Assembly: GCA_032622095.1 (NCBI GenBank)
Contig: CP136061.1
Span: forward strand, 129,718,754 to 129,782,753
Length of the DNA: 64,000 nucleotides
DNA from: Siphonodentalium dalli
Lineage: Eukaryota > Mollusca > Scaphopoda > Gadilida > Siphonodentaliidae
Direction: 5' to 3'
Part shown: piece after piece, positions 56,790 through 64,000 of the stretch
Layout: every line of letters begins with the position of its first letter
Position numbering within the stretch: the first letter of the stretch is position 1
The notes under the pieces: model-generated
What the model saw: the letters and a program-made list of their open reading frames with translations, nothing else
What the model was told of the DNA's origin: nothing
The model's database searches: none
Program-made: the position numbers and the translations under genes

Positions 56790-59782
56790 CATGCAAGACA
56801 TGTGGTGATCGCTGGTCGGAGAAGGCCGGCGCTTCAGATGGATTTTTTTTTTTTTTGGTACAAATTTCCCAATGTATCCATTTTGTGATCACTATTTTAA
56901 CTATAACTCTAAATCCGTGTCTTTGGTTCAGTTCAAGATACAAACCACAATGAACTGTCAGGTTTAAATGAGGTAGTAATCAACGATTTCTGGCCATTTT
57001 CACAATTTCGTGTGGTTACTGTACTACAACATTCTGCTGCACCACGGTCATTGACAAACAGCACACAATAGACATAAATGGACTAAGAATTAAACTGTCT
57101 GTACTTTGACTGGACTGTCACATCATAAATTGAATTATCTCCCTTGGACTGTCCATGCAATGCACCAATTTTTAACCATTGTTTGGCCGAAAGTAGCCAT
57201 CTTCGGCCCCATAGTTAACCATGACAGAGCGAATGTCAGTCTATTGTCACCTTGTGAGCAGATATAGAACCTAGATAGATGTAAGATGATATAAAAACTA
57301 AAGAAAAATTATCGTATCAATTTTGAAATTTTGTTTTGGAACTGCAGAAGACTGTTTTGAAGGGAGATAAATCAAGCTCTTTTCCGGTGTATTACCACAT
57401 AGAGCTGGTCCACACCATGCAGATACGAAACACATACTTCGTAAGTCAAACATCATCCTATTCTGTGAACTATGGTACCTTTATAAAATAATTAAACCAT
57501 TAAAACAGTACTCACATTAATAACAAATGTCAAACTGACAGTTACAGCCCTTATATGCTTAAAATCCTATTTTTCAGCCCTCCTACAAACCCATGAAATC
57601 GTGTATGGATACTTGAACTAAAACGCATAATATTGTCGATGACAGTGTTGTCGTGCAACAACGTGCTTATGTAGCCTAAATTGTTTATTTCAGATGGTTG
57701 GAACTAATATTTTGCCTCAATTTCGGTATGTTTGTTCTGTCAGTCACATGCCCCTCGTTTCGAATTTACAAAACACCATATTTCCACCACGTTGTTTGGC
57801 GATATTTGACCAATTTAAGCCCAGAAGCGAACAATGGCAAAGCGAATGTCAGCAAATGATCATACCATCGCCCGTTAGAACTATGCTGGCGTTAACCTAT
57901 ATGGGAATCAGAAATAAACCCATCACAGTGGTTGGCTCTCAAGGCCTTTTCCTTCAGAAATAATGCACCGGTCAAGCAGCCGTCAGAAGAGTTATAAATG
58001 CGGATTCTATAGTTTCCCTACACACCTTCAAGAAGCGCAGCTATAATGATTGAGTTACAGTTAACCATGCATATGGCAATATAAAGTATAACCTTATATA
58101 CGTCGAACGTCTGCGCGTGCCAGGGAATACCCAAAACAAATGTGTGTCATAAATCTAACTCAGAACCGAAAGCAGTCAGTTGAATTTTTCAGTAATATTT
58201 TGATACGCTTAACAACTTATGCATCTATACAATTCGCTTGTTTTGTTGACATTATACTCAATTTTACACCGCGCACAGTGAACCGAGTTATACTCCAAAT
58301 TCACGGAGCAAGTGGGAAGCGCCGATGCATGTTGTGATATGAATTTGAATGCAACGCAAAGTAAACACTTCGTTGCCACTCGAAAACTGTGTTGTAGTAC
58401 TCGAAAGATCGCCGAGCCAATCAAATAGCGTTGATTAGGCCGAACAGAGGCCACTACGTTCTTGTAAAAACACCCCCTTCCAGACCCCGTGCAAGTATAT
58501 AAATCCAGATTGGTTTCATATCAAACCATATCTTTCGTTCACTGTCGCTCGATCGTTCTAAATCATAACCATTTCAGTCGAACATTATAGAAATTGCCAT
58601 CATTATGTCATCAGTTGCAGGCATCGACATGGAAGGGGGACTTTTTGGTTTCCTCATAGATTCAGCGTTTACGTTCAGTGATCAGGATATTTCACAATCG
58701 CATGGGAAAATAACCAGGTCGTGTGTCTCAACAAATATCGAGTACCTTGCTTCAATTCGAGCGAACGCCACAGATGATTTCAATGTGAATGGCACGGATG
58801 TCGACCTTGATGACTATGATTCCTACCAAGCTCAACTGAGGGGTCACAATGTCAGCAGTTCCATTCTGTTTTCTGTGGGGTGTGATGCAGCGACAGATTC
58901 GAAAGACAAGAAAGGAATCAAGCGAGCATGTGCCGAAGCCGTTCTGCCCCCAAATAAGAGACCGGTAGTGAACAGTTTAAGGAACAAATCAAAAGAATAT
59001 TGCGTTTTCTGCAAACACAGTAAAAAGCCAGCACGGTTGTACAAAAGTCACCTGGTAAAAGACGACAATGATGTAGTTACCTGTCCCATTCTCCGACGGT
59101 ACAAGTGCCCTCTATGTGGTGTTTCTGGTGACAAAGCTCACACGATCAAGTATTGTCCATCATACGACGGGATATCCATGAGCGTTGCCGTAGCCAGGAG
59201 AAGAAAGTTCGACAGCAAGAGAGTCAGATCTTCATAAGCTGCAAGCCAGATTAGCACACGCTATGTGTCTAAATGCCCGTTTTGTTTAAATATTATTCAA
59301 TTGTTATATATGCCTTTAATTTATGTTGGTGCGCATGGAAATTTGAAACATGCGCACAATTTGTATTGTATAAATAAACAATTTGTAATGAATTATATGC
59401 AAAGAAGCTTTTACATATTAGGCAATAAACTTATGTATAACAAATATCCTTTTCGTATCTATATATAAACAAATGGGCGGTCTCTTGGTGCTTGCATTTT
59501 TTGTACCTCGTTCCTGTCGTGTCGTGTAGATATTTCTGAAATTGTAGCTGTCTAATGTCAAAATCTAGTGATTATTGTGCGAATGGGTGGTTTCGCCTAC
59601 TTGTCTAATGTCTTGTTCTTTGAACACACAGAAAGAAATCGCATGCAACAATTCCAATCCCGCTTTATATAAGCCATATATCAGTCCATCGTCAAAGCTT
59701 CATTGGAAGACTCGCGTAGCAGGGTTGCGAGTACAAATGCCCTACTGAAGCATAACAGTACGATGATAAAACAAAATCGTTT
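56790..59782 (+). repeat. Array unit 20
   Basis: Second copy of unit 7, sharing GAATTAAACTG and TTTTGTTGAC. It lacks the unit 7 ATATATATA expansion on the right. Confidence 0.95.
58605..59237 (+). CDS. nanos: Nanos-like zinc finger protein, copy 20
   Basis: Intact, identical in protein to the reference form. By its flanking markers it corresponds to copy 7 at a distance of 38862 bp. Confidence 0.95.
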   Translation: MSSVAGIDMEGGLFGFLIDSAFTFSDQDISQSHGKITRSCVSTNIEYLASIRANATDDFNVNGTDVDLDDYDSYQAQLRGHNVSSSILFSVGCDAATDSKDKKGIKRACAEAVLPPNKRPVVNSLRNKSKEYCVFCKHSKKPARLYKSHLVKDDNDVVTCPILRRYKCPLCGVSGDKAHTIKYCPSYDGISMSVAVARRRKFDSKRVRSS

Positions 59783-62700
59783 CATGCAAGACCTGTGGTG
59801 ATCGCTGGTCGGAGAAGGCCGGCGCTTCAGATGGATTTTTTTTTTTTTTGTACAAATTTCCCAATGTATCCATTTTGTGATCACTATTTTAACTATAACT
59901 CTAAATCCGTGTCTTTGGTTCAGTTCAAGATACAAACCACAATGAACTGTCAGGTTTAATTGAGGTAGTAATCAACGATTTCTGGCCATTTTCACAATTT
60001 CGTGTGGTTACTGTACTACAACATTCTGCTGCACCACGGTCATTGACAAACAGCACACAATAGACATAAATGGACTAAGAATTCAACTGTCTGTACTTTG
60101 ACTGGACTGTCACATCATAAATTGAATTATCTCCCTTGGACTGTCCATGCAATGCACCAATTTTTAACCATTGTTTGGCCGAAAGTAGCCATCTTCGGCC
60201 CCATAGTTAACCATGACAGAGCGAATGTCAGTCTATTGTCACCTTGTGAGCAGATATAGAACCTAGATAGATGTAAGATGATATAAAAACTAAAGAAAAA
60301 TTATCGTATCAATTTTGAAATTTTGTTTTGGAACTGCAGAAGACTGTTTTGAAGGGAGATAAATCAAGCTCTTTTCCGGTGTATTACCACATAGAGCTGG
60401 TCCACACCATGCAGATACGAAACACATACTTCGTAAGTCAAACATCATCCTATTCTGTGAACTATGGTACCTTTATAAAATAATTAAACCATTAAAACAG
60501 TACTCACATTAATAACAAATGTCAAACTGACAGTTACAGCCCTTATATGCTTAAAATCCTATTTTTCAGCCCTCCTACAAACCCATGAAATCGTGTATGG
60601 ATACTTGAACTAAAACGCATAATATTGTCGATGACAGTGTTGTCGTGCAACAACGTGCTTATGTAGCCTAAATTGTTTATTTCAGATGGTTGGAACTAAT
60701 ATTTTGCCTCAATTTCGGTATGTTTGTTCTGTCAGTCACATGCCCCTCGTTTCGAATTTACAAAACACCATATTTCCACCACGTTGTTTGGCGATATTTG
60801 ACCAATTTAAGCCCAGAAGCGAACAATGGCAAAGCGAATGTCAGCAAATGATCATACCATCGCCCGTTAGAACTATGCTGGCGTTAACCTATATGGGAAT
60901 CAGAAATAAACCCATCACAGTGGTTGGCTCTCAAGGCCTTTTCCTTCAGAAATAATGCACCGGTCAAGCAGCCGTCAGAAGAGTTATAAATGCGGATTCT
61001 ATAGTTTCCCTACACACATTCAAGAAGCGCAGCTATAATGATTGAGTTACAGTTAACCATGCATATGGCAATATAAAGTATAACCTTATATACGTCGAAC
61101 GTCTGCGCGTGCCAGGGAATACCCAAAACAAATGTGTGTCATAAATCTAACTCAGAACCGAAAGCAGTCAGTTGAATTTTTCAGTAATATATTGATACGC
61201 TTAACAACTTATGCATCTATACAATTCGCTTGTTTAGTTGACATTATACTCAATTTTACACCGCGCACAGTGAACCGATTTATACTCCAAATTCACGGAG
61301 CAAGTGGGAAGCGCCGATGCATGTTGTGATATGAATTTGAATGCAACGCAAAGTAAACACTTCGTTGCCACTCGAAAACTGTGTTGTAGTACTCGAAAGA
61401 TCGCCGAGCCAATCAAATAGCGTTGATTAGGCCGAACAGAGGCCACTACGTTCTTGTAAAAACACCCCCTTCCAGACCCCGTGCAAGTATATAAATCCAG
61501 ATTGGTTTCATATCAAACCATATCTTTCGTTCACTGTCGCTCGATCGTTCTAAATCATAACCATTTCAGTCGAACATTATAGAAATTGCCATCATTATGT
61601 CATCAGTTGCAGGCATCGACATGGAAGGGGGACTTTTTGGTTTCCTCATAGATTCAGCGTTTACGTTCAGTGATCAGGATATTTCACAATCGCATGGGAA
61701 AATAACCAGGTCGTGTGTCTCAACAAATATCGAGTACCTTGCTTCAATTCGAGCGAACGCCACAGATGATTTCAATGTGAATGGCACGGATGTCGACCTT
61801 GATGACTATGATTCCTACCAAGCTCAACTGAGGGGTCACAATGTCAGCAGTTCCATTCTGTTTTCTGTGGGGTGTGATGCAGCGACAGATTCGAAAGACA
61901 AGAAAGGAATCAAGCGAGCATGTGCCGAAGCCGTTCTGCCCCCAAATAAGAGACCGGTAGTGAACAGTTTAAGGAACAAATCAAAAGAATATTGCGTTTT
62001 CTGCAAACACAGTAAAAAGCCAGCACGGTTGTACAAAAGTCACCTGGTAAAAGACGACAATGATGTAGTTACCTGTCCCATTCTCCGACGGTACAAGTGC
62101 CCTCTATGTGGTGTTTCTGGTGACAAAGCTCACACGATCAAGTATTGTCCATCATACGACGGGATATCCATGAGCGTTGCCGTAGCCAGGAGAAGAAAGT
62201 TCGACAGCAAGAGAGTCAGATCTTCATAAGCTGCAAGCCAGATTAGCAGTTTAGCACACGCTATGTGTCTAAATGCCCGTTTTGTTTAAATATTATTCAA
62301 TTGTTATATATGCCTTTAATTTATGTTGGTGCGCATGGAAATTTGAAACATGCGCACAATTTGTATTGTATAAATAAACAATTTGTAATGAATTATATGC
62401 AAAGAAGCTTTTACATATTAGGCAAGAAACTTATGTATAACAACTATCCTTTTCGTATCTATATATAAACAAATGGGCGGTCTCTTGGTGCTTGCATTTT
62501 TTGTACCTCGTTCCTGTCGTGTCGTGTAGATATTTCTCAAAATGGTAGCTGTCTAATGTCAAAATCTAGTGATTATTGTGTGAATGGGTGGTTTCGCCTA
62601 CTTGTCTAATGTCTTGTTCTTTGAACACACAGAAAGAAATCGCATGCAACAATTCCAATCCCGCTTTATATAAGCCATATATCAGTCCATCGTCAAAGCT

Positions 62701-62783
62701 TCATTGGAAGACTCGCGTAGCAGGGTTGCGAGTACAAATGCCCTACTGAAGCATAACAGTACGATGATAAAACAAAATCGTTT
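59783..62783 (+). repeat. Array unit 21
   Basis: The left marker TTTAATTGAGG and the right 8-bp insertion match unit 9, while CGATTTATAC in the middle matches units 8 and 10. Confidence 0.95.
61597..62229 (+). CDS. nanos: Nanos-like zinc finger protein, copy 21
   Basis: Intact, identical in protein to the reference form. It carries the upstream CGATTTATAC marker of units 8 and 10 together with the downstream 8-bp insertion of units 9 and 11. It is the last nanos copy in the window. Confidence 0.95.
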   Translation: MSSVAGIDMEGGLFGFLIDSAFTFSDQDISQSHGKITRSCVSTNIEYLASIRANATDDFNVNGTDVDLDDYDSYQAQLRGHNVSSSILFSVGCDAATDSKDKKGIKRACAEAVLPPNKRPVVNSLRNKSKEYCVFCKHSKKPARLYKSHLVKDDNDVVTCPILRRYKCPLCGVSGDKAHTIKYCPSYDGISMSVAVARRRKFDSKRVRSS

Positions 62784-64000
62784 CATGCAAGACTTGTGGT
62801 GATCGCTGGTCGGAGAAGGCCGGCGCTTCAGATGGAATTTTGTTTTGTTTTTGTACAAATTTCCCAATGTATCCATTTTGTGATCACTATTTTAACTATA
62901 ACTCTAAATCCGTGTCTTTGGTTCAGTTCAAGATACAAACCACAATGAACTGTCAGGTTTAAATGAGGTAGTAATCAACGATTTCTGGCCATTTTCACAA
63001 TTTCGTGTGGTTACTGTAATACAACATTCTGCTGCACCACGGTCATTGACAAACAGCACACAATAGACAGAAATGGACTAAGAATTCAACTGTCTGTACT
63101 TTGACTGGACTGTCACATCATAAATTGAATTATCTCCCTTGGACTGTCCATGCAATGCACCAATTTTTAACCATTGTTTGGCCGAAAGTAGCCATCTTCG
63201 GCCCCGTAGTTAACCATAACAGAGCGAATGTCAGTCTATTGTCACCTTGTGAGCAGATATAGAACCTAGATAGATGTAAGATGATATAAAAACTAAAGAA
63301 AAATTATCGTATAAATTTTGAAATTTTGTTTTGGAACTGCAGAAGACTGTTTTGAAGGGAGATAAATCAAGCTCTTTTCCGGTGTATTACCACATAGAGC
63401 TGGTCCACACCATGCAGATACGAAACACATACTTCGTAAGTCAAACATCATCCTATTCTGTGAACTATGGTACCTTTATAAAATAATTAAACCATTAAAA
63501 CAGTACTCACATTAATAACAAATGTCAAACTGACAGTTACAGCCCTTATATGCTTAAAATCCTATTTTTCAGCCCTCCTACAAACCCATGAAATCGTGTA
63601 TGGATACTTGAACTAAAACGCATAATATTGTCGTTGACAGTGTTGTCGTGCAACAACGTGCTTATGTAGCCTAAATTGTTTATTTCAGATGGTTGGAACT
63701 AATATTTTGCCTCAATTTCGGTATGTTTGTTCTGTCAGTCACATGCCCCTCGTTTCGAATTTACAAAACACCATATTTCCACCACGTTGTTTGGCGATAT
63801 TTGACCAATTTAAGCCCAGAAGCGAACAATGGCAAAGCGAATGTCAGCAAATGATCATACCATCGCCCGTTAGAACTATGCTGGCGTTAACCTATATGGG
63901 AATCAGAAATAAACCCATCACAGTGGTTGGCTCTCAAGGCCTTTTCCTTCAGAAATAATGCACCGGTCAAGCAGCCGTCAGAAGAGTTATAAATGCGGAT
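62784..64000 (+). repeat. Array unit 22 (partial, cut by window edge)
   Basis: Begins with the TTTTGTTTTGTTTTT variant of unit 10 and ends before the nanos promoter, so no nanos copy is included. Confidence 0.95.
63689..63958 (+). CDS. Hypothetical 89-residue ORF, unit 22
   Basis: Last copy of the unknown ORF, complete and 42 bp from the right edge of the window. Confidence 0.28.
   Translation: MVGTNILPQFRYVCSVSHMPLVSNLQNTIFPPRCLAIFDQFKPRSEQWQSECQQMIIPSPVRTMLALTYMGIRNKPITVVGSQGLFLQK

Larger units (their letters stand above)
1..64000 (+). repeat. Head-to-tail tandem array of ~3 kb nanos-containing units
   Basis: The same unit recurs 21 times in full plus one partial copy, always in the same orientation and with no unrelated DNA between units. 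Distances between successive nanos start codons run from 2978 to 3003 bp. Units differ by scattered substitutions, a few short indels (8, 12 and 13 bp) and poly-T length. Unit start is set arbitrarily at the sequence catgcaagac, which opens the window. Both edges lie inside the array, so its full size is unknown. Confidence 0.98.

Noticed and set aside
1-64000. rDNA, 5S, histone or snRNA cluster, given the tandem layout
   Set aside because: No rRNA, tRNA, snRNA or histone sequence could be recognised. The conserved gene is nanos-like.
1-64000. Autonomous transposon or viral array
   Set aside because: No reverse transcriptase, transposase, integrase or capsid reading frame occurs in any frame of the unit, and there are no long terminal repeats.
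1-64000. CRISPR-like or other prokaryotic repeat system
   Set aside because: Repeat length is ~3 kb with eukaryotic gene signals. There are no short repeats with spacers.

Overview
The whole window is one head-to-tail tandem array. A unit of about 2.98-3.00 kb is repeated 21 times in full, and a 22nd copy is cut by the right edge. Phase starts are at 1, 2983, 5961, 8940, 11936, 14932, 17927, 20923, 23915, 26916, 29910, 32910, 35905, 38899, 41878, 44857, 47836, 50814, 53797, 56790, 59783 and 62784. No unique flanking DNA is visible on either side, so the array continues beyond both ends.

Each complete unit carries one intronless 210-codon gene on the + strand. Its C-terminal third is a textbook Nanos zinc finger: two CCHC knuckles with spacing C-x2-C-x12-H-x10-C and C-x2-C-x7-H-x4-C. 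Nanos proteins are germline and stem-cell translational repressors that normally act with Pumilio and CCR4-NOT. Seventeen copies are open from end to end. Copies 1-3 share a premature TGA at codon 50, and copies 1 and 3 have a second TGA at codon 104. Copy 15 has a 1-bp deletion that may be a sequencing error. Copy 6 is open but has lost the last zinc ligand (C184F). Each gene has its own CCAAT box and TATA box upstream, and a hairpin plus AATAAA downstream, so each unit looks like a separate transcription unit.

The remaining ~2 kb of each unit is AT-rich and has no gene I recognise. It holds an 85-89 codon ORF of unknown function preceded by a good splice acceptor, a 246-bp segment bounded by 16-bp inverted repeats, a poly-T tract of variable length, and two diverged copies of a 69-bp segment, one of them inside the unknown ORF.

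Shared indels and substitutions sort the units into families: units 1-3 (degenerate genes), 4-5, 6-13, 14-18 (the most homogeneous, 2978-2983 bp), and 19-22, a second copy of the 6-to-10 region. There is a two-unit higher-order repeat (units 8-9 and 10-11), and units 18 and 19 are mosaics. This is the signature of unequal crossing-over and gene conversion.

The organism is an animal, from Nanos, the TATA/CCAAT/AATAAA signals and the intron-like signals. The motif TTATCTCCCTT/AAGGGAGATAA, which I recall as common in mollusc non-coding DNA, suggests a mollusc, but this is only a weak inference. The main point of interest is that nanos, usually present in one to a few copies, is amplified here into a satellite-like array.
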